A stretch of 64,000 bases of DNA from Lytechinus pictus (lineage: Eukaryota > Echinodermata > Echinoidea > Temnopleuroida > Toxopneustidae), in contig NC_087258.1 in NCBI RefSeq assembly GCF_037042905.1, positions 12,017,501 to 12,081,500 on the forward strand, in the 5' to 3' direction. Shown here one piece after another: positions 1 through 10,997 of the stretch (position 1 is the first letter of the stretch; each line of letters opens with the position of its first letter). A program made the translations under genes and the position numbers. Below the pieces are notes generated by a model. The model saw only the letters and a program-made list of their open reading frames with translations. It was not told the origin of the DNA and did no database searches.

Positions 1-778
1 AATTGTCACGGGTCACAGAGTTATAGTCCATCGAAGGCCAAGGGTACAGAACCCACTTTTTCAAAGTTTTGGGTTTTAATGTACAAGCACGAAACCATTT
101 TTTGTTGTTGTTGTAAGGTTTTGTTATATCAGTTTTCCCTTCAAAATTTCAGTGAAATCCCATCCCTTCTGTTAATTTTTTATGAATTGCTGGCATTTAC
201 ATGATAATTGCCTAGCTTTAATCTCTGTTGAACACGTCATTCACCCCTAACTTTTGCACCAACACCTTCAACGTTTCCACAGTACCTCACAGTTGACGTT
301 GCTTGTCTTGCATTGCTCTTCTAACCATTGCGGGGTTGTGATGAAGAACATTTATGTTATGCTAAATATGAACATGCAGGTCACCGGGGATGTGCTGAAC
401 CATAATTGCAGCTAGACACCAGTTATGTAACATTTACTCGAAAAAAAAATTAAGAAGGGTAACATTTTACTAAAATATGCAGGGCAATTCTATGATGAAA
501 CCAGACCTTATAAAGTTGGTTTCGTGCTTGGATTCATATTGAATGTTGGTAGTTTCTGATTTTAATACGAGTTATCTAGAGAGTAATATGCCAACAAATC
601 CACTTCGAAATTTCCTTGTCGTGACTTAAATTACTAACGACAGGGCGAGCGATCATAATTACTCTTTACAAGTCATGAACGTCAAAGCTATTAGACCGAG
701 GCTGTCACTCGTGTTAAAAGCTTATAAATGATTTGTCAACATGAAAGACAACTTTGGGGTCGCCCTAGCCACTAACCC
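1..778. other. Intergenic, no gene recognised
   Basis: AT-rich sequence with no convincing coding region, splice structure or repeat that I recognise. It leads up to the tRNA-like gene. Confidence 0.5.
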
Positions 779-850
779 GTCTCTGTGGTCTAGTGGTTAA
801 GGCACCGGCGTTCAAAGCTGGGGGCCCGGGTTCGATTCCCGGGAGAGACA
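779..850 (+). tRNA. tRNA-like gene with UCA anticodon
   Basis: A 72-nt cloverleaf can be drawn. The acceptor stem GTCTCTG/GAGAGAC has a G7-G66 mismatch. The D stem is GTCT/AGGC with GG in the loop. The anticodon stem CCGGC/GCTGG closes the seven-base loop GTTCAAA, which places TCA at 34-36 after U33. There is a 4-nt variable loop and a perfect CCGGG/CCCGG T stem with a TTCGATT loop. The A box (TGGTCTAGTGG) and B box (GGTTCGATTCC) are intact, and a T6 run at 851-856 would stop Pol III. A UCA anticodon reads UGA. The molecule is too short for a normal tRNA-Sec, so it is an opal-suppressor-like tRNA, a mutated tRNA copy, or the head of a SINE. The fold is clear; whether it is charged and functional is not. 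Confidence 0.65.
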
Positions 851-856
851 TTTTTT

Positions 857-1752
857 CGGCATCACCAATTTTTCTTATATATATATAAGTACACAAATCA
901 ATAAAGCTAATCTTCTTAGTCGGGCATCAACATATGTGCAAGTTTACACAATCCACAAATTTGTGAAGGGGAGTGCAATAAAAGCAATAATAGGCCTGCT
1001 TCAGGGTTACAACGTTGAATATCGTTCAAAATATTATCCTCATAAAGTGTAAAATAATCGATAGAGGTTGTACCTCCCCTTTGACTGGCATGGCAACTTT
1101 TGCACCCTGTTAACGAAAAAGCAAACATTCAATGAATCTTCAGGTCGAGTTCATCAAAATTACTTAATGCCACAATTAAAAGTCAGTTCGGACATATCTT
1201 GTCGACTTTCTTTGATATAATATTAGTTAGCCTGAACGTGATCATAATCGCTGTTGATGAATTTTACAATTGTTATTATTTCCGAATATGTCTGAACCGG
1301 TATTTGTCAGTCTCCTCATTTACACTCTCACTTCCGCCTCATTTCTCTGTCTCTTACCATTCAGTGTCAATCCTGTGTGTGTGTGAGGGTGTGTGTGTGT
1401 ATGTGTGTCTCTCTCTCTCTCTCTCTGCATACGAGTATACAACGTTAATTTTCTGTATTTTCAGCCCTGTAAAAGATAATTATAATTTGCGACGTTTACA
1501 TCGACTAACGGTGGAGATGGGCTATCTCTCCTTTGGTATATGCAATGATTACGTTTCATATTAGTGTCAATCTTTTGATTTCCGTCTTCCTGGGCTTAGA
1601 CGTCTTCATTAGTTCAAGTCGCACTCTCTAATCCAGCCAGTCGATCGTTGTCAGCGCAGGGTTTAATTTGTATTTGTATAATTCACCAGTATCCCCCGAT
1701 GCTGCTTGTCATCATTAGGTTTATTGGGGATCTTTAACCTAAAGAAAATTGC
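857..1752. other. Intergenic spacer upstream of GPCR A
   Basis: No gene recognised. It contains a (GT)n/(CT)n simple repeat near 1372-1426. The 5' flank and any promoter of GPCR A must lie here, but I see no clear core promoter motif. Confidence 0.45.
1372..1426. repeat. (GT)n-(CT)n microsatellite
   Basis: A run of TG dinucleotides with a few interruptions changes into CT dinucleotides. Confidence 0.85.
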
Positions 1753-3219
1753 ATGGCACGCATCTATTTAAAAGAAATATATATATCGTTGGAGATTTTG
1801 AACAGGAGAGGTGGATATCTAAATCATCCAGGACAACTTAACAACACCGAGACGATGACGGGCAACCTCGACAATGAGACCATTGTCAATTTAAACTATT
1901 ACGTAATGGTATTGGTTCTTGGTATCCCAGGGAATGCCGTCATCATCCAAGCCTACGCATGGAAGAAACGGAAGACGAGCACGGATATCCTCATCATAGC
2001 TCAAGCGATAGTCGACCTAATATCTTGTATTTTCACACCTGTTTTGATTGTACGGCTGGTGTTTCGAGAACACGTTACACTGGGTCTCTGCCGGCTCGCA
2101 GCCCTTCACGAAGATTCCACGGCTTTCGCGTCGCTCTTCTTAACGACATCGATCGGCATCGACCGCTATATGGCTGTCTGTCGTCCATTACGACGGCGAT
2201 CGACGGTGAAGATGTCAATTTTGTTAGTAGCGATGTCGGTGGTTGCCGGGGTCGGTTTCAATATTCCTTTTACAATTTTCGTTAAAAGCGTTCAAACGCG
2301 GAACGGCCGAACATGTAGACCGTCGATATCCTATAAAGTCTCACTGATCTTCAGTGCTATTCGAATAACTATATTTATCCTATCTTTTATAACAACTACT
2401 ACTCTTTACGGACTTATTTACACCTTCATACGAGAGAAAGCAACTGTCCATGCTGGCCTAGTCGGCTATCATGGTAAAGAGATCTCAATAGCCACCGTCG
2501 CAGCAAATGATGGAGGTGTTTCGTTTGAAACAAGCTTGAAGCTCAATCAGGATGCCCAACATAGCAACACCATCAATGAGAAGAGTGAAAGTAAAATCTC
2601 CTTAGCCACCATCACATCAAATGACGGAGGTATTTCGTTTGAAACAAGCTTGAAGCTCAATCAGGATGTCTTTAGAGATTCAATCCATGCCCAACATAGC
2701 AACACCGTCAATAAGAAGAGTGGAACTAAACTTTCCCAGGTCGGACCGACAAATCTGCCTTCTACATCGACGCATAAGAATATTGCTTCTCCGACGAAGA
2801 CATTGAATAAACATCATGGCAATATCAAGATACCTAATTCCAGCAAGTATTCTAAAAGTTGGGAGCCATCGTCTGCATCAAGAATTGCTGAAGACGTTTC
2901 AATGAAACAGCCCAAGCATCGACCTATGAAGAGAAAAAACGAATACGATTTCGGACGGAAAATAACGCGCATGCTTCTTATAATAACCATATTCTTCTTC
3001 TTTACATGGGCACCAAACCTGATCATCCACGTGATCCCAATTGCGACCCTCAGTCGGTACCGTGACGTAACCGGTATGCGCGCCTTAATCAAAATTATGT
3101 TTAGTCTCAGACTGACTAATCACGTCGTGAATTTCTTTGTCTATTATTACGTCAGCAATTGTTTCAGGAGAGATGTTAAAGAATCCTTTAAAAATTGCAG
3201 ATGCATGCATTCATGTTGA
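1753..3219 (+). CDS. Rhodopsin-class GPCR, copy A (surreal-GPCR-like)
   Basis: Intronless ORF for a 488-residue seven-transmembrane receptor expected at the plasma membrane; ligand unknown. Visible hallmarks: TM1 GN at residues 60-61; a KKRKTSTD first intracellular loop (71-78); TM2 aspartate D88; disulphide cysteines C113 and C188; DRY at 137-139; TM6 TWAP at about 418-421; and NFFVY at 460-464 where NPxxY is usual. The third intracellular loop is about 170 residues and holds an internal duplication. An in-frame ATG at 1855 (residue 35) would give the short N terminus seen in copies B and F, with N-glycosylation sequon NET just before TM1, so it is a strong alternative start. The sequence resembles the echinoid lineage-specific receptors described as surreal-GPCRs. 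That assignment is by family knowledge, not by a search. No obvious poly(A) signal follows the stop at once. Confidence 0.92.
   Translation: MARIYLKEIYISLEILNRRGGYLNHPGQLNNTETMTGNLDNETIVNLNYYVMVLVLGIPGNAVIIQAYAWKKRKTSTDILIIAQAIVDLISCIFTPVLIVRLVFREHVTLGLCRLAALHEDSTAFASLFLTTSIGIDRYMAVCRPLRRRSTVKMSILLVAMSVVAGVGFNIPFTIFVKSVQTRNGRTCRPSISYKVSLIFSAIRITIFILSFITTTTLYGLIYTFIREKATVHAGLVGYHGKEISIATVAANDGGVSFETSLKLNQDAQHSNTINEKSESKISLATITSNDGGISFETSLKLNQDVFRDSIHAQHSNTVNKKSGTKLSQVGPTNLPSTSTHKNIASPTKTLNKHHGNIKIPNSSKYSKSWEPSSASRIAEDVSMKQPKHRPMKRKNEYDFGRKITRMLLIITIFFFFTWAPNLIIHVIPIATLSRYRDVTGMRALIKIMFSLRLTNHVVNFFVYYYVSNCFRRDVKESFKNCRCMHSC
2482..2730 (+). repeat. Tandem duplication inside the third loop of GPCR A
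   Basis: Unit 1 (2482-2595, 114 bp) and unit 2 (2596-2730, 135 bp) encode near-identical peptides: each has an ATxxxNDGG start, the core FETSLKLNQD, then QHSNT. Unit 2 carries an extra 21 bp (VFRDSIH). The reading frame is kept. Confidence 0.9.
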
Positions 3220-3811
3220 TAGTACGCCCTTTATCAATTTAGCACTAATGAATTATTTTTTTTTATTTATTCATCTGTCTATATTCATTTATTTCCTTTC
3301 ATTATCTTTAAATTGTATTCATCTATATCAATTTATTGGATGTTTTCTTGCGAGTTTATGTTTGCCATGTCATAAAGTCAATAGAAAGGAGATGATGAAA
3401 TTATTGAAAATGTGTTTCCAATTTAGATCTTTGAAAATGTTTCGTTATGGAGAGTAATCAAGAAATCGTGTTATCATTGAGCTTATAACCGTGCATTATG
3501 ACTCATAGTCTAATGAGAGAAGACGAACAAACCTGATCAAAATAAGTGCTTTTTTATTCATGTTGATTGTTGTACCTACTACCTATTCTCTAATTTAACG
3601 TTTTTAAGCAGTTTTATATTTTGATTGCGAAGGGCACCATGAAATAATTCTAGCGTCATTCATGTCAAGTCTACGTTGTACCAGCTGGTAATGTGCATTG
3701 CGTTGATTTCTAATACACATACCATATTAACAAAAATTAATTTGAAAATATAAATAAATATTTAGTATATATTCGACATCTAATCATTGCATATTTACAA
3801 ATAATTGGGAC
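3220..3811. other. Intergenic, 3' flank of GPCR A
   Basis: T-rich and then AT-rich DNA; nothing recognisable beyond the probable 3' untranslated region of copy A. Confidence 0.4.
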
Positions 3812-4060
3812 GAAAGAGGTGTTGTGATTCAGTGGATAAGTCTCTCGACTTGAACCACAGCAATTATTCGAATCCCACCGCAGTACTCGCGTCCTCGGGC
3901 AAGACATTTATCTTAATTTGCCATTCTCTAACCCAGGTGTAGTAAATGAGCACTCGGTATAAATAAATTGCTTGAATGCTCGAGCGCCCAACCGGGGTAG
4001 CTAAAGCCAAAGTAATAGTATACAGAAATAATGTTAGGAGCCTGTGAATGGACCGCACGA
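3812..4060 (+). mobile_element. tRNA-derived SINE
   Basis: A tRNA-like head has an A-box-like TTCAGTGGATAAG and a B-box-like ATTCGAATCCC. It is followed by a GGGCAAGACATTTAT core and an ACCCAGGTG...ACTCGGTA segment, an arrangement seen in widespread animal SINEs of the MetaSINE type. The element at 60660-60905 shares the core in reverse orientation. Ends and target duplication are not resolved. Confidence 0.6.
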
Positions 4061-5112
4061 ACATAACGGAGGAACTTTGAAATGAAAGATGATATATTAA
4101 CGTATACTAAATCGTAATTTCATCATGTTAGGTATTTTTCTAATAATGTAAATCGTTTAGAATAGTCGCGTGTGCAGTGCCTTGCCTTTATCATGTTTAT
4201 ACACTTCATCTATTTGTGTGACGTCATTCCTATCTGTCGGCTTTGGCTAGTCGACAGGTGTTATTATCCAAGTTATTATCTGTTATTTCAAGTAAGATTT
4301 CTGTGTCAATATTTCTGTTCATCACAAAGTCATTCTTCTTTTGATTTCATCTTTTGGTATCTTCATCATAACCATCATCATCCCCATTATCTCCATCATG
4401 TTCATTTTTATTACTCACACTATGAACTACTTTTTTCATTACAAAAATACCCATTCTAATTCATAAATGTATTAACCAATTTAATGAGCTTGGATCTGGT
4501 ATTTTCATTTTTTCACGCAATCTGTTAATGATGGCAATCATTCTGCTGCTAATTTGAATGTTGTAATAGTTTTGTAGTACGTGTATGTAATTTTTTTGGA
4601 ATGATATTTTCAGTAAACTTTCTCGATGAATCATGCCTAAAACAGAAATCAATAATGTATGTTATGTTATGATAAATGTATTATACGAATGATATGAATG
4701 CAGAACAAGAAACCAAAATAAAAACCTGATATTATCATCTAAGTTTTCACAGCAATAATGAAAATCGTATCATACATACATTATTATACATAACCGCATC
4801 ATACTAGTCAATGACAGATTTGATCGCACACAGCCTGGCCAGCATGTCGGCCCGTCAGTCAGAAAGGTTCGTCATCGTATCACGATCTTTGTTAATCGAT
4901 GCATTTATGCTTTCGCCATATCCTGCGACCCTGGAGTACGTAGTCTGTAAGTAACAACATGACCAGTGTTTTAAAAAACCTTATTCTCGCATCCTGGAAT
5001 TACTATTTGTGTGAAAACAAATTGAAAGTAGGCCTAACGACGAAAAATTTAATTGTGCAATTCAAAAGTCATTCCAATATCATTAATGAGTTATCTAGCT
5101 ATCGTTAAATTT
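4061..5112. other. Intergenic spacer
   Basis: AT-rich; no gene seen. At 5110-5130 a lone left end TTAAGGGGAAGTTCAC matches the terminus of the TTAA-type element at 36133, probably a relic cut off by the neighbouring LINE. Confidence 0.4.
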
Positions 5113-5172
5113 TAAGGGGAAGTTCACTATTTTTTTACCATTCGCTTTGTAGGAATGCTGCTCGCATATAAT

Positions 5173-5690
5173 AATAATAATAATTATAACATTTGTAGGG
5201 CGCTTAATACAGGTGTTTCTAAGCGCTCAGTTTTCTGCCTATCAACTAAATTACCAGGAAAAAAAAAAAAAAAAAAAAAAAAACCTTGATATATTCAAAG
5301 CAAATGCAACTAAGATGTGCACCTCAATATAGACCAACCCACAACTGATACCTATACATTAAAAAGGTGGGTCTTTAGCAAGGTCTTAAATTGATCAAGG
5401 GAGTTGGCATTATGGATGTAAGATGGTAATTTATTCCACTGGATTGGAGCGAAAACAGAAAAGGCTCGATCCCCATAACTGGTATTTGTACGTGGTCCTA
5501 AAGTAAGCTGCAAGGTTGTTGAAGAACGAAGTGGTCTGAGTGAGCTAGAAGAGCGGAGAGAAATGAGATTAGAGAGGTATTCAGGAGCTAGGCCATTGAT
5601 TATTTTATACGTCATGAGAAGAACTTTGAAAATGATGCGTTGGCGTATTGGAAGCCAATGAAGTGATTTCAGAATAGGTGCAACAAATCA
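5173..5690 (-). mobile_element. 5'-truncated L2/CR1-like LINE
   Basis: On the minus strand 5690-5352 reads as the C-terminal end of a non-LTR reverse transcriptase ORF, with the typical string LHWLPIRQRI, then INGLAPEYL, SYGDRAFSV and WNKLP (about 110 residues). A short 3' UTR follows, ending near 5173 with AAGCGCCC and (ATT)n, a tail style seen in L2-type elements. The fragment is heavily 5'-truncated and cannot be autonomous. An A-rich tract (5261-5282 on +) lies within the 3' UTR. Confidence 0.75.
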
Positions 5691-5825
5691 AAAAACTGAA
5701 AATCAAAAAACTGAAATTTCTAATAACAGTATTAATGTCTTAATTAGCTTAGATAAAGGACATATACTTCCAAATGTATTACTCGATATTGCGATAAAAT
5801 GACACCATAAAGCAACTTCTGTGTC

Positions 5826-6702
5826 TTAGGGTCTGTTCACACGAGAATCGTGAATCATCATTGTGATGATGATTGCAATTCGTCTTTAGAATCATTGTAC
5901 CATTCACACGTTCACTCGAAAACTGTGATTTGAATTCGAATTCCTGAGCAAAGGCGATATTGTGTTCTTGGTTACTTGTCAATCAAACCCAATCAAAGCA
6001 TTGCATCGCAAAAAAGAAACTACGATGAGTGCATGACAATTGTATTATCTACGGAAGTGATTGAAAGGTCACGTAAGCTCCGCCCCTCAATAGATGTTTT
6101 GGAGGTCAACCCTTTCAGACGTAAAATTCGTACCGTGTGGAAAGGCGGATAGTCACACTGATGATACCAAATACAATTCGATCACTGGCATGCCTTTCAA
6201 AAGAGTAGAATCGATTAACCGGCGTTTCATACGGTACCAAAATCGCAATTTGAATGAGGATTCCAGTGAAAAATAATTCTAATGACGAATTTTTAGCACG
6301 TGTGAAACCAAACTAGAATCACGAATGCTAATTCCAATCATGAATTCAAATTCTTTACTCCGGAGGTGAATTCCAGTTAAGTTTACCTCAAATTACGGTA
6401 CGAATTTTACGTCTGAAAGGGTTGACCTCCAAAACATTTTTTGAGGGGCGGAGCTTACGTGACCTTTCAAGCACTTCCGTATATAATACAATTGTCATGC
6501 ACTCATCGTTTCTTTTTTGCGATGCAATGCTTTGATTGGGTTTGATTGACAAGTCACCAAGGACACAGTACCGCCTTTGCTCAGGAATTCAAATTCAAAT
6601 CACAGTTTTTGAGTGAACGTGTGAATGGTACAAGGATTCTAAAGACGAATTGCTATCGTCATTACATTGATGATTCGAGATTCTCGTGTCAAAAGGCCCT
6701 AA
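5826..6702. mobile_element. Palindromic MITE with ~310-bp arms
   Basis: The sequence from TTAGGG (5826) to about 6140 is repeated in inverted orientation from about 6396 to CCCTAA (6702), around a ~255-bp loop. Shared landmarks in both arms include AAGCTCCGCCCCTC, a TTTCAGACGTAAAATTCGTAC block and GCAATGCTTTGATT-type sequence. No transposase is encoded. The superfamily is not clear; no convincing target duplication outside TTA/TAA. Confidence 0.8.
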
Positions 6703-6734
6703 ATCGCTCTGGCATCGCCGTTGTTGGTGTGACT

Positions 6735-6809
6735 AACCGCCCTTTCACACGGTAAAAAAAAAATCATCATTACAATGATGATTCAAGATTTACGTATGAA
6801 AAGGCCCTA
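6735..6809. mobile_element. Possible miniature relative of the palindromic MITE
   Basis: A ~75-bp segment begins CGCCCTTTCACACGG and ends TATGAAAAGGCCCTAG. Its centre, ATCATCATTACAATGATGAT, resembles the outermost part of the neighbouring palindromic element. Confidence 0.45.
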
Positions 6810-6956
6810 GCACGCAGAAATGCATGTAATGTGCGTAACGATGGAAAGTACTGTGGGTATGAGGGCAAAAGGCGTTTTCTACATTTTAAAGCAACTTTTA
6901 TGTTAATGAAACCTTTTGGAATAGTTAGAGGAGGCACAGCTCTGCATGTTGCATAT

Positions 6957-9098
6957 AATTACGTTCGGGCACCTTAAAGCATAGTCGAAGGTATCCCACC
7001 TTTATTCGTAGCTTGACTATTAAAATATCGTGCTTTTTGGAGCCCCCGATGTGGCAAAATGGTGTTACGGCTAAGTAAAAAAAGCAATTTAATTTTCTTG
7101 AAACCACTTGGAGACGAGAGAGTAATCTTGCCTTGATCAACTACAAATAAAGAAGTGTTGGCACAAAAAAGCATATTCCCTCAAGGGGCTGCCGAAGTCA
7201 CACCATCCCTTTTTCGTATTTTGCCAATTTCTTGGAAAATTCGCCATTTTGGAGCCCAGTTGAAGCAATCGGTGTTTCTGCTTTGCAGTAAACCCAACTT
7301 TATTCCTTTGAAACCACTTGGAGACGAGATTGTAGACTTTCCTTGATCAGCTACATATAAAGAAGAGCTGGCACAGCGAATAGTACCTCTTCAGGAGGCT
7401 GCGCTGCCAAAGTCACCCACTCCATTTCCATATTTTACCTATTTATGCATGGGGAAAATATGTCTTTTTGGATCCCTCATTGAGGCAAAAAAGCGTTGCT
7501 GCTATGCAGTAAAGCCACTTTCATTGTTTTTTAAACCATTTGGAGAGGAAGAGAAGACTTTTCTCTATCCTATCAGCAACATAATATATAAACATGTGCT
7601 GGCATATTGAAGCCTACCCCACTCAGGTGCCAACCGAAGTCACCAACCCATTTTACATATTTTGCCTATTAATGGGGAAATATGCCACTTTGAAGCCCCC
7701 ATTGAGGCAAAAAAAGGCGTTTCTGCTATGCAGTAAAGCCGCTTTTATTGTTTTGAAACCACTTGGAGACGAAATAGTAGACTTTCCTCGATCAGCTACA
7801 TATAAAGATGTGCTGGCTTACTGAAGCCTACCCCCTCAGGTGGCAACCGAAGTCACCAACCTATTTTACATATTTTGCCTATTAATGGGAAAATATGCCA
7901 CATCGGAGCCCCCATTGAGGCAACAAAATAAGCGTTTCTGCTAGGTAGGTTTTTCTATATCAGCTACATATAAGGTAATGCTGGTATAGCAAAGCTTACC
8001 CCCTCAGGGGGATGACGAAATCATCCACCCATTTTCCTTATTTTGCATATTTATGGGAAAATCTGCCAGTTTGGAGCCCCCATTAAGGCCAAAATGGGGG
8101 CTCAAACACTGCCAATTTCTTAATAAAGAGGAACAATTTGCAAAAGGGGGAATTTGACAGTCCTTGAAGGGAGTAGGCTTCAGTGTACCAGCACGTCTTT
8201 ATATGTAGCTGATAGAGGAAAGTTTACTCTTTCGTCTCCAAGTGGTTTCACAACCATACCATTCAAAACCATAACTGGCTTTACTACATTCTAGTAGCAG
8301 AAATTCTTTTTGCACCAATGGGAGGCTCCAAAATGGCATATTTTCCCATAAATAGATAAAATACGGAAAGGGTGGGTGAATATGGCAGCCCCCTTAGGAG
8401 GTAGGTTTTGTAGTGCCAGCACTTCTTTATATGTAGGTGATAGGGAAAAACGTATCCTTTCGTCTCCAAGTGGTTTTAAGACAATGAAAGTGGCTTTACT
8501 GCAAAGCAGACACGCCTTTTGCCTCAATCTGTCAATGGGACTCCAAAATGGGTAAAATACGGAATAGGGGCTGGTGACTTCGACAGCCCCCTGAGGCGAT
8601 ACGCTTCGATGTGCCTGTACTTCTGTAGCTGATAAATAGGCAAAACACGGAAAATGGGTGGGTGACTTCGGCAGGCTCCGGGGTAGGCTTCGCTGTGCCA
8701 GCACTTCTTTATATGTAACTGATAGAGGAAAGTCTACTCTCTCGTCTCCAAGTGGCTTCAAAAGAATAAAATTTGGTTATTACAAAGCAGAAACAATATG
8801 GTTCCAAAATGGCGAATTTTCCAAGAAATTTGCAAAATATGAAAAAGGGATGGTGTGACTTCTACAGCCCCCTGAGGGGGTAGGCTTTGTTGTGCCAACA
8901 CTTCTTTTTCTGTAGCTGAAAGAGAAAAGTCTACCTTTTTGTATCCAATTGATAAAAAATAGAAGTTTTCTTCATAGCCGTAACACCATTTTGGGGGCTC
9001 CAAAAAGCACGATATTCTAATAGTCAAGCTATGGATAAGGGTGGGTTACCTTCGACTGGCTTTTGCGGGACGATGCTTTAAGGTGCCCGAACGTAATT
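6957..9098. mobile_element. Foldback-type element I with ~220-bp tandem units
   Basis: About 100-bp terminal inverted repeats start AATTACGTTCGGGCACC at both ends. Inside, about five direct units of roughly 220 bp run to ~8110. Each holds an AACCACTTGGAGACGA box, a CAGCTACATATAAAGA box, a GAAGTCACC box and a GGAGCCCCCATTGAGGC box. After a short centre the same units recur in reverse to about 8990. No transposase ORF is present, so the element is non-autonomous. The layout recalls foldback/TU-type transposons known from sea urchins; family identity is inferred from layout only. Confidence 0.8.
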
Positions 9099-10997
9099 GT
9101 CTTAATTGTCTTAATAGTCTTAATTAAAGACTTTACCCTTGTCTGTCTGTCTGTCTGTGGAAAAAATGAAAATAATTTGGTTTTCATGAAAAATCTAAGA
9201 TGTCCGCCAGAATAGCCAATTTTGAACCCCATGGGACAATATTTGGCAAAGAGAACATCAAGATTCATTAACAAGACACTTCAGGCAATACAAACAAATG
9301 GTTAAAAATCTATCATGATGGTGCACGGGAACCCTATTTCCGACTCAGCTAGCTGTAATTGTATGTGGACTTAAAGATAGTGGACCACCAAAAAGTGGAA
9401 GAGAACGTACGCTCTAAAGTACGTGGAATACTGTTTAACAGGAGGATTAAAGAAATAATATAAATTATTTGAAATTGTTAGTACTACGTTATTGACCAAA
9501 ACGGGGATGTCGTTTGTTCTTATGAATCCAAGCAATGAGATAATCTTTTATGCTTTTAAGAACAGCATAAAAGTCAGTCCTGGACCCCATCTTATGAAGA
9601 GTTGCGATTGATCCAATTAATTTGCAACTATGGAAAGCCAGCAAGCTCGACATCTAAACTACATGCTTTAAAAAAATATTATTTAGAAATGATATATATT
9701 TATACTGTACATTCACTGTTTTTCTTGACAATTCAGTATGCTTCTCTTTCTTTTCAAAGGATATTGAGCAAATTTCCTGAAGAAAAAATTATGATGTTGA
9801 TGGATTTCCATATGGACTTGAGATTGATCGGATTTATCGTAAGTCTTTGTAAGACGTGGCCCTGACATCTTCAACAGTTGCCCAATCCATAATTGACTTC
9901 ATTGCTTGCTCATTTCCAGCGACGGATGGCAATAAGCATTCATCCCTCCGAAAAAAAAATTGGCTCAAGATAATTGTGTAAAGATTATCTTTTGAAAAGA
10001 GTAGTGAATCTGGAAAAGACTTTCAAAGTTTTCAGAGCTCAGGGAAATTTATTTGAGGAGAGCTGTTAAAATATTGGCAAAGGAACCCGACTACCGTGAC
10101 GACAAGAATATAACGATCAATATAATTTCTAGATTTCTTCCACACCCTATTTCTCTCGCCGATTTCATGAGTGTCAACTGCCTACTCTCCTTTATTATAT
10201 TCTTCCAATCAGTGTCTATGTTATTATGACAAACTATTAAATGTTCCATCATCATAATTATCAAGCATGTCAAGCCTTTCATGGAGTCATTTCCTCTATG
10301 CCGTCAGGCACTTTAATTACCAAGACAAGATACTTAGACCTCAAACCGCCCACTCCCCAGGTTTTGATAATCTTGATCATCGCTGTAAACCATACCCTGT
10401 CACTTCGGAATCACCTCCCAGCAGGTTGAATGGCGTCAGAAGGCAAAGCGTGATTCAACTACAATCAACATGCTCAAGGTACACTCTCAGCGCCGCCGCT
10501 AGCTCTTAATTGAACAGCTACTTAACTGACATTCGCAAGAGTGATATATTATTCTGATAATACAATTGCGGTGGAGCTGAAATGCTAAAGTTGCCTTCTG
10601 CGTTCTTCTAAATTACTTTCATTATTGTACTCTCTTTGTATTGGTTCATATTCCATGGACTCTCGTGCGCTTATTTATTCAAGGGTTAGGCTAGGTGCGA
10701 GACATGGACAAAGTCGTGACTCATCTCCCTTTTACTATCGCTGCGAATTTGCAATTGACGATTCTAACCCCCTCCGTTAGGCTACCCCCACTGGAATTGT
10801 AGTTTAATAAAATTGTTTAAAAGTTTCTGTTACATTTTAAACTGTTGAAAATTTGAATTTATAAATGATGTGTTCAGAGGATCTTTTGAGGGTGTCGGAT
10901 TGAGACCGTGCAGAAAAAAGGTGGAAAGATCAATCTCAAACAGATTCGAAATACGCTTTTAACGAATGATATGCTTGGACGATAGAATATTTTAGTG
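9099..10997. other. Intergenic spacer upstream of GPCR B
   Basis: Short (GTCTTAATT)-like repeats lie at 9099-9130. The rest is unremarkable AT-rich DNA; no gene or named repeat recognised. Confidence 0.4.
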
